Below, piece after piece: positions 7,319-16,808 of a DNA stretch of 64,000 nucleotides. Position numbers and translations under genes: made by a program. The stretch's first letter is position 1, and the number at the start of each line of letters is the position of its first letter. The notes under the pieces were generated by a model. That model saw only the letters and a program-made list of their open reading frames with translations, had not been told where the DNA came from and searched no databases. The stretch comes from Castellaniella hirudinis_A (GTDB lineage: Bacteria > Pseudomonadota > Gammaproteobacteria > Burkholderiales > Burkholderiaceae_B), in the NCBI RefSeq assembly GCF_047468865.1, contig NZ_JBLGTV010000008.1, positions 1-64,000 on the forward strand, read 5' to 3'.

Positions 7319-8500
7319 ATGTTCAGACCAACCCGTTTTTTGCAAGTTGCCGTAGCGTCTTTTTTCTTGTCGGGCTGCGCCAGCAGCAGTGACCAAAGCA
7401 GCCACCGGATGCTAGACGCCGACAAGGCCCAAAATCAAACAATCGTTTCAAACGAACGTATTAATTCTAGCAGAACTCAAATCCCAGGCCAAGCCGCAAC
7501 GCCAATGGGCGATTTCGTCAATGCCCAGGGTGCGCTGCTACCTGAAATCCACCAGTTCGCCCGCGAGACCGCCGCCGCCCAGCGCCTGCCCCTGGATCAG
7601 GTCGAAGCCCTGCTGCGCAGCGCCCGGTACAACGCCGCTGCCGCGCGCCTGATGGCCCCGCCCAGCCATGGCGGACGCATCCGGCGCGCCTGGGAAAGCT
7701 ACCGCAAGCGCCACGTCGATCCCATCCGCATCCGGCGCGGCGTGGCCTTCTGGCAAGCGCACCGCGCCACACTGGATCAGGTCAGCGCGCAGACCGGCGT
7801 GCCGCCTTCCATCCTGGTGGCGATTATCGGCATCGAGACCGTCTACGGCCAATTCACGGGAAACCACCGGGTGCTGGATACGCTGGCGACCCTGGGCTTT
7901 CGCTATCCCGACCCCAATCGGCCGGAACGCCAGGCCATGTTCCGCCAGCAACTGGCCGACCTGATCGTGCTGCACCAGCAGGGCCGGCTGGATGCCTATA
8001 CGGTGGAGGGTTCGTTCGCCGGGGCCATGGGCCTGCCGCAGTTCATGCCGGGCAGCCTGATGCGCTATGCCGCCGACGGGAACGGCGACGGCCGCATCGA
8101 CCTAGCCCGCAGCATCGACGATGCGATTGCCTCGGTGGGCCGGTTCTTGCAATTGCACGGCTGGGTGCCGGGCGTGCCCGTGTTCGCGCCGGTCAGCCTG
8201 CCGGCCCAGGTGGGCCCTTTGCTGCAGGACGGCCTGGCCCCCACCACCGACTGGACGCGCCTGAAGGCCGCGGGGGCCCGGGCGCTGCCGGGGGGCGGCA
8301 CCCGCTGGGAAACCCAGCCCCTGGGGGTGATCGACCTGCGGGATGAAATCCGCGGCACGCACGACTATCGCACCGTCACCCCGAACTTCTTTGCGATCAC
8401 CCATTACAACCGCAGTTACTTCTACGCGGCCTCGGTGGCCGAGCTGGCCCGGGAAATCGCCCGGCAGACCGGCTATGGCGGCCCCGACCGGTTTGATTGA
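7319..8500 (+). CDS. mltB: membrane-bound lytic murein transglycosylase B
   Basis: A 393-residue lipoprotein that cleaves peptidoglycan glycan strands to form 1,6-anhydromuropeptides. The N-terminus has a lipoprotein signal with lipobox LSGCASSS (Cys about residue 19). The catalytic domain shows ILVAIIGIETVYGQFTGNHR, with the active-site Glu in GIETVYG, followed by TLATLGFRYP and AGAMGLPQFMPGS. The segment GNGDGRIDLARSIDDAIASVG matches the EF-hand-like region of Slt35-type enzymes. AAGGG at 7309-7313 supports this ATG. It is divergent from the HDAC-family gene and convergent with cysM. Confidence 0.93.
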   Translation: MFRPTRFLQVAVASFFLSGCASSSDQSSHRMLDADKAQNQTIVSNERINSSRTQIPGQAATPMGDFVNAQGALLPEIHQFARETAAAQRLPLDQVEALLRSARYNAAAARLMAPPSHGGRIRRAWESYRKRHVDPIRIRRGVAFWQAHRATLDQVSAQTGVPPSILVAIIGIETVYGQFTGNHRVLDTLATLGFRYPDPNRPERQAMFRQQLADLIVLHQQGRLDAYTVEGSFAGAMGLPQFMPGSLMRYAADGNGDGRIDLARSIDDAIASVGRFLQLHGWVPGVPVFAPVSLPAQVGPLLQDGLAPTTDWTRLKAAGARALPGGGTRWETQPLGVIDLRDEIRGTHDYRTVTPNFFAITHYNRSYFYAASVAELAREIARQTGYGGPDRFD

Positions 8501-8517
8501 CGCGACGATCCCCGCGT

Positions 8518-8535
8518 CCGGGCCAGCCGGCCCGG
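8518..8535. terminator. hairpin between convergent mltB and cysM
   Basis: CCGGGCC-AGCC-GGCCCGG forms a perfect 7-bp GC stem between the two convergent stop codons. There is no U tract on either side, so it may be a Rho-independent-like or processing structure rather than a classical terminator. Confidence 0.35.
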
Positions 8536-8547
8536 GGGCTGCGGCCC

Positions 8548-9453
8548 TCAGCCGAACACGCCCGTGGACAGATAGCGGTCGCCCCGGTCGCAGACGATGA
8601 AGACGATGGTGGCGTCGCGCACTGTGGCCGCCACCCGCAGGGCCGCCACCGCCGCCCCGGCGGAGGAAATCCCCCCGAAAATGCCTTCTTCGGCGGCCAG
8701 GCGGCGCGCCATGGTCTCGGCCTGATCCTGGGTGATCGGCTGGAAGGCGTCGATCTGATCCGGGTGGTAGATGCTGGGCTGGTAGGCCTCGGGCCATTTG
8801 CGGATGCCCGGAATGTGGGCGCCTTCGGCGGGCTGGGCGCCGATGACCTGAACGGCGGGATTGCGCGCGCGCAGGTACTGCCCCACCCCCATGATGGTGC
8901 CCGTGGTGCCCATGGCGCTGACGAAATGCGTGACCCGGCCATCGGTCTGATCCCAGATTTCGGGGCCGGTGGTTTCACGATGCGCCAGGGGGTTGTCTTC
9001 GTTGGAGAACTGATCCAACACCACGCCCAGGCCATCGGCCTGCATCTGCAAGGCCTTGTCGCGGGCGTATTCCATCCCGCCCTGGTCGGCGGGGGTCAGG
9101 ATCAACTGGGCGCCATAGGCCGTCATGGCGGCGCAGCGTTCTTGGGAGGAGTTATCCGGCATCAGCAGAATCATGCGATAGCCGCGCACGGCGGCGGCCA
9201 TGGCCAGGGCGATGCCGGTGTTGCCACTGGTGGCCTCGATCAGGGTATCGCCCGGGCGGATGTCGCCGCGTTGTTCGGCCTGCCGGATCATACTGAGCGC
9301 CGCCCGATCCTTGACGGAACCCGCCGGGTTATTGCCTTCGAGCTTGGCCAGGATCACGTTGCCGCGCGGTTCGCCCGCCTCTCCCGACACGCGCTGCAGG
9401 CGCACCAGGGGCGTGGAACCGACGATGTCTTCGATAGTAGGATAGGTTTTCAT
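8548..9453 (-). CDS. cysM: cysteine synthase B (O-acetylserine sulfhydrylase)
   Basis: A 301-residue PLP enzyme making cysteine from O-acetylserine and sulfide or thiosulfate. The PLP-lysine region is EGNNPAGSVKDRAALSMI, and the phosphate-binding loop is EATSGNTGIALAMAAA. The motif MGTTGTIMGVGQYLR and the C-terminal GGISSAGAAVAALRVA complete the fold. The start MKTYPTIEDIVGSTPLV matches CysM rather than CysK. ATG at 9453 is used, because upstream in-frame sequence is not family-like. It is the last gene on the strand of the gyrA-led run, 230 bp after comEA, and may have its own promoter in that GC-rich gap. Confidence 0.92.
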   Translation of the reverse strand: MKTYPTIEDIVGSTPLVRLQRVSGEAGEPRGNVILAKLEGNNPAGSVKDRAALSMIRQAEQRGDIRPGDTLIEATSGNTGIALAMAAAVRGYRMILLMPDNSSQERCAAMTAYGAQLILTPADQGGMEYARDKALQMQADGLGVVLDQFSNEDNPLAHRETTGPEIWDQTDGRVTHFVSAMGTTGTIMGVGQYLRARNPAVQVIGAQPAEGAHIPGIRKWPEAYQPSIYHPDQIDAFQPITQDQAETMARRLAAEEGIFGGISSAGAAVAALRVAATVRDATIVFIVCDRGDRYLSTGVFG

Positions 9454-9682
9454 GCCGAAATCATACACCCGCTGTTCGGTGCCGACGGGCAATCCGCACA
9501 AGTCAAATAAGCTTATGCGCCAAAGGAATATCCGGGCGATTTCCACAGCCCGGGCCGCGATGGCCCGGTGCCGTTTGCCGCGCCCCCCGGCGCGCGGCCG
9601 CGATCTCCGCCGCCGCGCCGGGTGGCCCGCCGGGGCGTCCACTCGGCCACAGCCTGGCGGATCGCCTGCCTTCCCCGGGGTT

Positions 9683-10198
9683 TTACGGTTTGTCGGCTGG
9701 CCGACCGGACGGCGCCCCGGGCGTCGGGCTGCCCCCGGCCCCCGCGCTCGGCAAACGGGTGCCGCCGCCATCGATGGTCAAGCCCGCCGACCGCAAGGCC
9801 TGGGCGCGGCGCGGGCCAATGCCGCGCACCCGATCGGACAAATCCGCAAACGAAGCAAAGCGGCCCCCACGGCTGCGCTCATCCAGAATGACCTGCGCGG
9901 TTTTTGCGCCGATGCCCCGGATGCCGCGCAATTGATCCAGCGTGGCGGTGTTCAGGTCGACGGCGCCGGCCGCCCCCGCCCAGGCCAAGGCGGCCACCCC
10001 GATGACGCGGGACAGGCGCGCCCCGCGCCGGCGCCCCCGAGCCTTGGCCACCGCCCGGCCGACAGCGCGGCCCCGCGTCGCCGGCGGGCACGGCACGCCA
10101 TCCCCTGACGGGCAGGCGGGCGAACCGAAGGTTTCGGAATGAATACCCGGGGTCTCGATGCCGGGCCGGGCGACGGTGTCATGCAAAAACGGATTCAT
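9683..10198 (-). CDS. ComEA-like helix-hairpin-helix protein
   Basis: A 171-residue protein with one ComEA-type HhH DNA-binding domain at about residues 78-145: DLNTATLDQLRGIRGIGAKTAQ, then FADLSDRVRGIGPRRAQALRSAGL. An Arg-rich stretch followed by a hydrophobic segment (SRVIGVAALAWAGAAGA) precedes the domain, consistent with secretion or membrane anchoring. The N-terminal 55 residues are longer than in most short ComEA proteins and contain an unusual polar Pro/Gly/Arg sequence. AGGAGT upstream of ATG 10198 supports the start. It could bind incoming DNA for uptake; no other competence genes are nearby. The tail is Gly/Pro-rich. Confidence 0.7.
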   Translation of the reverse strand: MNPFLHDTVARPGIETPGIHSETFGSPACPSGDGVPCPPATRGRAVGRAVAKARGRRRGARLSRVIGVAALAWAGAAGAVDLNTATLDQLRGIRGIGAKTAQVILDERSRGGRFASFADLSDRVRGIGPRRAQALRSAGLTIDGGGTRLPSAGAGGSPTPGAPSGRPADKP

Positions 10199-10305
10199 GG
10201 ACAGACTCCTGTGAAAAGTGGAAGGTCTGACCATGGTGCCCGCAATCAAGCCGCGACAGCCCCCGGCTTGATCGAATTTGTCACACAGGCGTTTTCACGG
10301 AAAAA

Positions 10306-11307
10306 TCAGCAACGCAGCTGCCCGCCCGCCAGCAAGCGCTGCACATAGGTGTTGACGCCCGTCTGCACGTCGCAGAAGGCATGGCCGTAGCCCGCCGCCC
10401 GCAGCTGGGTCAGGTCGGCCTGGGTATGGCTCTGGTAGCGGCCTTTGAGGTCGTCCGGGAAATCGATGTAGCGCAACTGCCCGGCCCCGGCCAGTTCTTC
10501 AAGCGGCAGGGCCAACTGGCCCTGATGCACCCGCAGGCTGTTGACCACGGACTGCGCCACATCATTGAACGGCTGGGCGCGGCCCGTGCCGCAATTGAAG
10601 ATGCCCGAGACCTCCGGGTGATCGAGGAAATGCAAGTTGACCCGCACGACATCGTCGATAAAGACGAAGTCGCGCCGCTGGCCGCCATCCGGGTAGCCGT
10701 CCCAGCCGCCGAACAAGCGCACATGCCCCTGCTCGACGAACTGGTTCATGTTGTGGAAAGCCACCGATGCCATGCGCCCCTTGTGCTGTTCGCGCGGGCC
10801 GTAGACGTTGAAATAGCGCAGGCCCACCACCTGCGCGGTCAGGCGATCCAGGCGGCGGCGCAGCACCTGGTCGAACAGCAGCTTGGAATAGCCATACACA
10901 TTGAGGGGGGCTTCGTTGGCCGGGGCCTCGATGTAGTGCGGCCCCGCCCCATACACTGCGGCCGAGGACGCATAGATCAGCGGGACTTCCCGTGCCTGGC
11001 AGTAGTCCAGGAGTTCGAGCGTGACCCGGTAGTTGTTGTCCATCATGAAATGGCCATCGCGCTCGGTGGTGTCCGAGCAGGCCCCCTGATGGAATACCGC
11101 ATCCGGGCGCTGCAGCTGGCCGCTGCGCACCGACTGGCGGAAATCGTCCTTGTGCTGGTAGTCGGCGATCTGCAAATCGACCAGATTGCGGAATTTGTCC
11201 CCATCGGCTAGGTCGTCGACGGCCAGGATGTCCGTGACCCCCCGGGCATTGAGGCCCCGCACCAGGTTACTGCCAATGAAGCCGGCGGCGCCGGTGACGA
11301 CGATCAT
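10306..11307 (-). CDS. hldD: ADP-L-glycero-D-manno-heptose 6-epimerase
   Basis: A 333-residue NAD(P)-dependent short-chain epimerase that converts ADP-D,D-heptose to ADP-L,D-heptose for the LPS inner core. The Rossmann start is [19 protein letters not shown], with the HldD-specific [12 protein letters not shown] following. Catalytic residues are in ASSAAVYG and the YxxxK motif [30 protein letters not shown] is also diagnostic. Its ATG overlaps the stop of the heptose kinase gene (ATGA), so the two consecutive steps are coupled. The adenylyltransferase step (HldC) is not encoded nearby. Confidence 0.95.
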   Translation of the reverse strand: MIVVTGAAGFIGSNLVRGLNARGVTDILAVDDLADGDKFRNLVDLQIADYQHKDDFRQSVRSGQLQRPDAVFHQGACSDTTERDGHFMMDNNYRVTLELLDYCQAREVPLIYASSAAVYGAGPHYIEAPANEAPLNVYGYSKLLFDQVLRRRLDRLTAQVVGLRYFNVYGPREQHKGRMASVAFHNMNQFVEQGHVRLFGGWDGYPDGGQRRDFVFIDDVVRVNLHFLDHPEVSGIFNCGTGRAQPFNDVAQSVVNSLRVHQGQLALPLEELAGAGQLRYIDFPDDLKGRYQSHTQADLTQLRAAGYGHAFCDVQTGVNTYVQRLLAGGQLRC

Positions 11308-12239
11308 GATGAAAGCTCCTGTGCGGTCACGATGGAAGTACCCAGTTTACCCACGACGATGCCGCCCGCCCGATTGGCCCAGGCCATGGCGTCGAACCAC
11401 CCCAGGCCCGCCGCGCGCGCGCTGGCCAGCGTGGCCAGAACCGTATCCCCGGCCCCCGACACGTCAAAGACTTCATGCGCCTGCGCATCGACGTGCTGGC
11501 GGCCGGCCTGGGTATACAGGGTCATGCCTTGCTCGGACCGCGTGATCAGCAAGGCTTCCAGGGAAAGTTCTTCGCGCAGGGCCTGGGCGCGGCGTGTCAG
11601 GTCGTCCTCGGACTCCCAGCGGCCGACGGCATCCTGCATTTCGCTGCGATTGGGGGTGACCAAGGTGGCCCCCACATAACGCTTATAGCGGTGGCCCTTG
11701 GGGTCGATGAGCACGGGCACGCCCGCCTGCCGAGCCATCTGGATGAGGCTTTCCACCTGCGACAGCGCGCCTTTGGCGTAATCGGACAGCACCAGCAGGT
11801 CGTACCCGGACAGACACTGGCCCAGACCCTGGCGCAGGGCATCCAGGGCGGCGGGCCCGGGGCCTTGTTCGAAATCCACCCGCAGCAGCTGCTGCTGGCG
11901 GCCCAGCACCCGCATCTTCAAGGTGGTGTCCATGCCGCCACGGTCTTCGACCAGGCCATCGTGGATGCCGGCTTCGCCGAGCATGGCCCGCACCCGGGCG
12001 CCGGCCTCATCCGCGCCGACAATGCCCAGCAGGCCCACCTGAGCCCCCAGGGCCGCGATATTGCGGGCCACGTTGGCCGCCCCGCCCAGGCGGTCTTCGC
12101 GGCGGGCGACCCGAACCACCGGCACGGGGGCCTCGGGCGAAATGCGGTCGACCTCGCCGAACCAATAGCGATCCAGCATGATGTCGCCCACGACGAGAAT
12201 CCGCGCGGCCTGGACGGCAGCCGTCGGGAACGGGGTCAT
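11304..12239 (-). CDS. hldA: D-beta-D-heptose 7-phosphate kinase (RfaE domain I)
   Basis: A 311-residue PfkB-family kinase forming D-beta-D-heptose 1,7-bisphosphate. Motifs are [37 protein letters not shown] and the C-terminal signature [16 protein letters not shown]. In enterics this is the N-terminal half of bifunctional HldE; here the protein ends after the kinase domain, so the adenylyltransferase must be a separate protein (HldC) outside the window. GGAGG before ATG 12239 supports the start, which overlaps the lapB stop by ATGA. Confidence 0.93.
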   Translation of the reverse strand: MTPFPTAAVQAARILVVGDIMLDRYWFGEVDRISPEAPVPVVRVARREDRLGGAANVARNIAALGAQVGLLGIVGADEAGARVRAMLGEAGIHDGLVEDRGGMDTTLKMRVLGRQQQLLRVDFEQGPGPAALDALRQGLGQCLSGYDLLVLSDYAKGALSQVESLIQMARQAGVPVLIDPKGHRYKRYVGATLVTPNRSEMQDAVGRWESEDDLTRRAQALREELSLEALLITRSEQGMTLYTQAGRQHVDAQAHEVFDVSGAGDTVLATLASARAAGLGWFDAMAWANRAGGIVVGKLGTSIVTAQELSS

Positions 12240-13444
12240 CGGATTTCCTCCAGACGGCGGGGACGATAGGTTTCCCAGGCATTGCAGCCGGGACATTGCC
12301 AATAATAGCGCTGGGCCTCAAAGCCGCACTGGCTGCAGGCATAGCGATCCAGCCGCTGCGTGTGTTTATGGATCAGGCTGCGCAACAGGCCGAGATCGGC
12401 CCCGGGCGCCAGCCCCTGGTCGGGCGGCGCGCCATCCTGGGCAAGTTCGACTTCCAGGAGGCGATCCAGGCCCAGCAGGGAGGGATGGGTTTGCAGAACC
12501 TGCCGGCCATAGGCCCAGGCGGGGCCGGCCCCCTGCTGCGCCCGCAAGGCGCGAAACACCACGTTGAAAAGGTCCAGCGTGGGCAGCCGCTGGTACTGGG
12601 CCCGCAGAATGTCCAGGCCCTCGGCGCCACGCCCCAGGGCGATATGGCAGTCGAGCACGGCCTGGGCCACCAGGCCGGCGTATTCGGGCGCGCTTTTCAG
12701 GATGTCCAGCAACTGCAGGCGCTGGGCGTCCAGGTCGCCGCATTGGGCCGCCCATTGAGCGCGCAGCAGGCGGATGCGGGTTTCGGCCGCCGGGGTCGCC
12801 CCATGCTGGCGAGCGGCGTTGTCGGCGGCGTCCAGCGCCGCGACCACGGCGGGCGCGTCCACCGGCCGGGCGGCCAGCAGCGCCTGGGCGATCTCGCAGT
12901 GATAGTGACACAGCTGCGGCACGGCCTCGTTGGCGCGCCCACGCAATTGCTGCACGGTGTCGATGGCGCGCAGCCAGTCGTGTTCGGATTCGTAGATGCG
13001 GATCAAGGCGCGGATGGCTTCCTGGGCATGGCGCGTGTGGGTGATCGCCTGGAAGCCTTGTTCGGCACGATCCAGCATGCCAGCCTTGAAAAAGTCCTGC
13101 GCCAGAGCCAGCTGCGCATTCTCGCGGTCGGCCAGGGGAAGATCCTGGCGCGACAGCAGGCTTTGATGCACCCGGATGGCGCGCTCGATTTCGCCGCGCC
13201 GGCGAAACAGGCTGCCCAGGGCGAAGTGCAGTTCGGTGGTTTCGGGGTCGAGCTTGGCGACCTCGATGAAGGCATCAATGGCCCGGTCCGGTTCTTCGTT
13301 TAAAAGAAAATTGAGCCCCTTGAAATAGGAATCCGGCAAGGCGCGGGTTTCGGACAGCATCTGCCGAAAATCAAAGCGCGCCGCCATCCAGCCCAGGCCG
13401 AACAGCACCGGGACGAAAATCAGCCACCAGGTTTCGAAATCCAC
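12236..13444 (-). CDS. lapB: LPS assembly regulator LapB (TPR protein)
   Basis: A 402-residue inner-membrane-anchored TPR protein. In E. coli, LapB (YciM) couples LpxC proteolysis by FtsH to LPS export demand. The N-terminus DFETWWLIFVPVLFGLGWMAARFDFRQ is a membrane anchor, about nine TPR repeats follow (about 45-350), and the C-terminus has a rubredoxin-like metal site with two CxxC knuckles (CSQCGF and CPGCNA). It lies ten bases after lapA and overlaps hldA, grouping LPS assembly control with heptose synthesis. Confidence 0.93.
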   Translation of the reverse strand: MDFETWWLIFVPVLFGLGWMAARFDFRQMLSETRALPDSYFKGLNFLLNEEPDRAIDAFIEVAKLDPETTELHFALGSLFRRRGEIERAIRVHQSLLSRQDLPLADRENAQLALAQDFFKAGMLDRAEQGFQAITHTRHAQEAIRALIRIYESEHDWLRAIDTVQQLRGRANEAVPQLCHYHCEIAQALLAARPVDAPAVVAALDAADNAARQHGATPAAETRIRLLRAQWAAQCGDLDAQRLQLLDILKSAPEYAGLVAQAVLDCHIALGRGAEGLDILRAQYQRLPTLDLFNVVFRALRAQQGAGPAWAYGRQVLQTHPSLLGLDRLLEVELAQDGAPPDQGLAPGADLGLLRSLIHKHTQRLDRYACSQCGFEAQRYYWQCPGCNAWETYRPRRLEEIR

Positions 13445-13454
13445 GGTCGCCCCA

Positions 13455-13778
13455 TTACAAGGGCGCCAGAGGCGCGGCGGTTTCCGGGATCACCGGGCCG
13501 GTGCCCGTCGACGGATGCGCCAGGGTTTCTTGGGCGCGGGCCAGTTCGCGGCGCAGGCGGTTGATTTCCCGGCGGCGGCGCAAGATGGCGGAAACCGCCA
13601 GCAGCAAGCCAAAGACCGCCCCCAGCACGAACGCCACCAGCATGACGACGATCAGGGGAACCTGCTGCAGCACGTGGTCGGCAAACAAGCCCACATCGAC
13701 TGGCGCGGTGTTTTTCAAGGCGAACAACAGCACTATGATGAATATCACCAAACGCAGCAACCAGATCAAATAGCGCAT
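13455..13778 (-). CDS. lapA: LapA-family (DUF1049) inner-membrane protein
   Basis: A 107-residue protein with two transmembrane helices (about 5-22 and 45-68) and a cytoplasmic basic coiled-coil region (RRRREINRLRRELARAQETL). The start MRYLIWLLRLVIFIIVLLFALKN and the V-D-V-G-L-F loop are typical of LapA (YciS), encoded with LapB. AGGAGC lies upstream of ATG 13778. A strong terminator lies between it and ihfB, so lapA begins a new transcription unit, probably from a promoter in 13779-13863. Confidence 0.88.
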   Translation of the reverse strand: MRYLIWLLRLVIFIIVLLFALKNTAPVDVGLFADHVLQQVPLIVVMLVAFVLGAVFGLLLAVSAILRRRREINRLRRELARAQETLAHPSTGTGPVIPETAAPLAPL

Positions 13779-13863
13779 AAGCCAAGCTCCTAGGGGGAAT
13801 CTTCTTATTGTAAAGGGAAAACCCGGCGGCCCGGCCCGCCGGCCGGACGCACGAAAAAGAGAC

Positions 13864-13887
13864 AAAAAAGGCGGCCTCGCGGCCGCC
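13864..13887 (-). terminator. Rho-independent terminator after ihfB
   Basis: On the minus strand GGCGGCC-GCGA-GGCCGCC is followed directly by TTTTTTG, a textbook intrinsic terminator 51 bp after the ihfB stop. It marks the end of the gyrA...rpsA-ihfB unit and separates it from lapA-lapB-hldA-hldD. Confidence 0.9.
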
Positions 13888-13937
13888 CCGAATTCCGCAT
13901 CCGCCCGCTGCCCGGCGTGGGCCGCGGGACGGTATGC

Positions 13938-14297
13938 CTATTCGTTGAAGAACTGCATCTGATACAAGTCGGTCGCAGTCGCCGGTTCGTCGCAGTCGAC
14001 GGCATCCGGCCCCTGATCCACGCGTTCGCGGAGTTCCTTGCCCGGCTTGAAGTGCGGCACCAGCTTGGCTGGCACCATCACGGTCTCGCCGGATTTCGGA
14101 TTGCGCCCCACGCGGGGCTGACGCCGCGACAGCGAAAAGCTGCCAAAGCCGCGGATTTCGATGCGCTGGCCCTGCGCCAAAGCGTCGGCCATCGCATCCA
14201 GCACCGTCTTGACGGCCAGATCCATGTCGCGCAGCGCCAACTGAGGGTGGCGCCCCGCCAGCACGGCAATGAGCTCGGACTTGGTCAGGCCAGGCAT
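13938..14297 (-). CDS. ihfB: integration host factor beta subunit
   Basis: A 119-residue DNA-bending HU/IHF-fold protein. Diagnostic blocks are [36 protein letters not shown] and [20 protein letters not shown], the last being the beta-arm that inserts a proline into the minor groove. About 20 C-terminal residues ([20 protein letters not shown]) extend beyond the E. coli protein. The ATG overlaps the rpsA stop (TGATG), the usual rpsA-ihfB coupling. Confidence 0.95.
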   Translation of the reverse strand: MPGLTKSELIAVLAGRHPQLALRDMDLAVKTVLDAMADALAQGQRIEIRGFGSFSLSRRQPRVGRNPKSGETVMVPAKLVPHFKPGKELRERVDQGPDAVDCDEPATATDLYQMQFFNE

Positions 14298-16009
14298 CAG
14301 TGGTCGCGCTGCTCGTTGAGCTTGGCCTTGAGCAGGGCACCCAGGTTGGTGGTGCCCGACGAGGCGCTGGCTTCGGTCATGCGCTGAATGGTGTCGGCGG
14401 TCTCGGCGTTGTCGCGGGCCTTGATGGACAGCTGGATGGAGCGGGCCTTGCGATCAATGTTGATGATCATGGCCTCGACCGAGTCGCCGTCTTTCAGCAC
14501 CGTGGTGGCGTCTTCGACGCGGCCGGCGGAGATTTCAGAAGCGCGCAGATAGCCTTCGACATCGACCGACAGGGTCACCACGGCGCCCTTGGGTTCGACC
14601 GACTTGACCGTGCCGGTGAGGACGGCGCCCTTGTCGTAGGTGGCCACGAAGTTGTTGAAGGGATCGCCATCGAGCTGCTTGATGCCCAGCGAGATGCGTT
14701 CCTTGTCCGTGTCGATGCCCAGCACCACCGCGTCGATCTCGTCGCCCTTCTTGAAGTTGCGCACAGCGTCTTCGCCGGATTCGGTCCAGGAGATGTCGGA
14801 CAGATGCACCAGGCCGTCGATGCCGCCGGGCAGGCCGACGAACACGCCGAAGTCGGTGATGGACTTGATCGCGCCGTGAACCTTGTCGCCGCGCTTGAAG
14901 TTGGCGGCGAAGTCTTCCCAGGGGTTGGGGCGGCACTGCTTCATGCCCAGCGAGATGCGGCGGCGGTCTTCGTCGATTTCGAGAACCATGACTTCGACTT
15001 CTTCGCCCAAGGTCACGACCTTGCGCGGATCGACGTTCTTGTTGGTCCAGTCCATTTCGGAAACGTGCACCAGGCCTTCGATGCCGGCTTCGACCTCGAC
15101 GAACGCACCGTAGTCGGTGAGGTTGGTGACCTTGCCGAACAGGCGGGTGCCTTGCGGGTAGCGGCGGCCCAGGCCGATCCAGGGATCTTCGCCCAGCTGC
15201 TTGACACCCAGCGACACACGCTGTTTTTCCTGATCGAACTTGAGCACCTTGGCTTCGATTTCCTGGCCGACGGACAGGACTTCGGAGGGGTGACGCACGC
15301 GGCGCCAGGCCATGTCGGTGATGTGCAGCAGGCCGTCGATGCCGCCGAGGTCGACAAACGCGCCGTAGTCGGTGATGTTCTTGACGATGCCCTTGATGAC
15401 CACGCCTTCGTGCAGGTTTTCGAGCAGCTTTTCGCGTTCTTCGCCCATGCTGGCTTCGAGCACGGCGCGGCGCGACAGCACGACGTTGTTGCGCTTGCGG
15501 TCAAGCTTGATGACCTTGAATTCGAGGGTCTTGCCTTCGTAGGGGGTGGTGTCCTTGACGGGGCGCAGATCGACCAGGGAGCCCGGCAGGAAGGCGCGGA
15601 TGCCGTTGGTCATGACGGTGAGGCCGCCCTTGACCTTGCCGGTGATGGTGCCATTGACCAGTTCGCCGGATTCGAGGGCTTGTTCGAGCTGCAGCCAGGC
15701 CGACAGGCGCTTGGCGCGGTCGCGCGACAGGATGGTGTCGCCGTAGCCGTTTTCGAGGGAGTCGATCGCCACGGACACGAAGTCGCCGTCGGCGACTTCG
15801 AGTTCGCCCTGGTCATTGAGGAATTCTTCTAGGGGGATGTAGGCTTCGGACTTGAGGCCCGCATTGACCACGACGAAATTGTGGTCGACACGCACGACTT
15901 CGGCGGAAATGACTTCGCCGGAGCGCATGTTTTGATCTTTGATGCTGGCAGCAAACAGATCGGCAAAGCTTTCGCCGCCCAGGGCGGCTTCGGGGGTTAG
16001 GGTGGACAT
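14297..16009 (-). CDS. rpsA: 30S ribosomal protein S1
   Basis: A 570-residue protein with six S1/OB-fold repeats, which delivers structured mRNAs to the 30S subunit. Repeats are evident from recurring G-V/I-V...[16 protein letters not shown] motifs. The two N-terminal repeats (about 20-190) are diverged for ribosome binding. The first ATG (16009, [12 protein letters not shown]) is used. The upstream SD is weak (GGATA), as expected for an autoregulated S1 leader. It sits 103 bp after cmk and is coupled to ihfB downstream. Confidence 0.97.
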   Translation of the reverse strand: MSTLTPEAALGGESFADLFAASIKDQNMRSGEVISAEVVRVDHNFVVVNAGLKSEAYIPLEEFLNDQGELEVADGDFVSVAIDSLENGYGDTILSRDRAKRLSAWLQLEQALESGELVNGTITGKVKGGLTVMTNGIRAFLPGSLVDLRPVKDTTPYEGKTLEFKVIKLDRKRNNVVLSRRAVLEASMGEEREKLLENLHEGVVIKGIVKNITDYGAFVDLGGIDGLLHITDMAWRRVRHPSEVLSVGQEIEAKVLKFDQEKQRVSLGVKQLGEDPWIGLGRRYPQGTRLFGKVTNLTDYGAFVEVEAGIEGLVHVSEMDWTNKNVDPRKVVTLGEEVEVMVLEIDEDRRRISLGMKQCRPNPWEDFAANFKRGDKVHGAIKSITDFGVFVGLPGGIDGLVHLSDISWTESGEDAVRNFKKGDEIDAVVLGIDTDKERISLGIKQLDGDPFNNFVATYDKGAVLTGTVKSVEPKGAVVTLSVDVEGYLRASEISAGRVEDATTVLKDGDSVEAMIINIDRKARSIQLSIKARDNAETADTIQRMTEASASSGTTNLGALLKAKLNEQRDH

Positions 16010-16112
16010 GAACAAGTATCCATAGGCCGGATGCGGCCGACACGCCAGGATGAAACCCGGCGGAGTGAAATAAACCCCGCCCGATACGAACCGGCGCGCC
16101 GGTCAAGCCGCA

Positions 16113-16808
16113 TCAGGCAGGCCCACGTGCCGACCACAAGGCCAGCACCTGTTGCACCACCTGATCCACCCCGATATGGGATGAATCAATGGTAACGGCA
16201 TCATGCGCCGCCACAAGCGGCGCATGCGCCCGACCCCGATCCCGGGCGTCCCGGTCTCGAAGGTCGTTTAAAAGGTCGTCTAGATTAGCAGAAATTCCCT
16301 TCTCACTCAACTGCTTATAGCGTCTTTCGGCACGCACGCCGACGGCCGCGTCCAGGAATATCTTCAGGGGCGCATCGGGAAACACCACCGTGCCCATGTC
16401 CCGGCCATCGGCGACCAGGCCGGGCGCGGCGCGGAAGTCGCGCTGGCGCGCCAGCAAGGCCGTCCGCACCGCGGGCCAGGCGGCCACCTGCGAAGCCAGG
16501 TTGCCGATGGCTTCCCGGCGGATGGCCTGGGTGACGTCCCGATCCCGCAGCCAGACGCCGCCGGCATCGAAGCGCACGTCCAGTTGACGCGCCAGCGCCG
16601 CGGCCGCCGGTTCGTTGCAGGCGTCCGCCCCGGCGTCCTGAACCGCCAGCGCCGTCAGGCGATACAGGGCGCCGCTGTCCAGCACGCGCCACCCCAGGCG
16701 CTCGGCCACGCGCTGGGCGATGGTTCCCTTGCCCGACGCGGTCGGCCCGTCGATGGTAATGACGGGCGCGGCCCCGGACGGTGTCTGCGCGGAAGCGGTC
16801 GGATGCAT
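16113..16808 (-). CDS. cmk: cytidylate kinase
   Basis: A 231-residue (d)CMP kinase producing CDP for RNA, DNA and phospholipid precursors. The P-loop is [20 protein letters not shown] (about 15-34); [13 protein letters not shown] and [20 protein letters not shown] bind the nucleotide. The C-terminal [22 protein letters not shown] is the usual family ending. The ATG follows the aroA stop with no gap. The aroA-cmk-rpsA-ihfB order is conserved in many proteobacteria. Confidence 0.95.
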   Translation of the reverse strand: MHPTASAQTPSGAAPVITIDGPTASGKGTIAQRVAERLGWRVLDSGALYRLTALAVQDAGADACNEPAAAALARQLDVRFDAGGVWLRDRDVTQAIRREAIGNLASQVAAWPAVRTALLARQRDFRAAPGLVADGRDMGTVVFPDAPLKIFLDAAVGVRAERRYKQLSEKGISANLDDLLNDLRDRDARDRGRAHAPLVAAHDAVTIDSSHIGVDQVVQQVLALWSARGPA

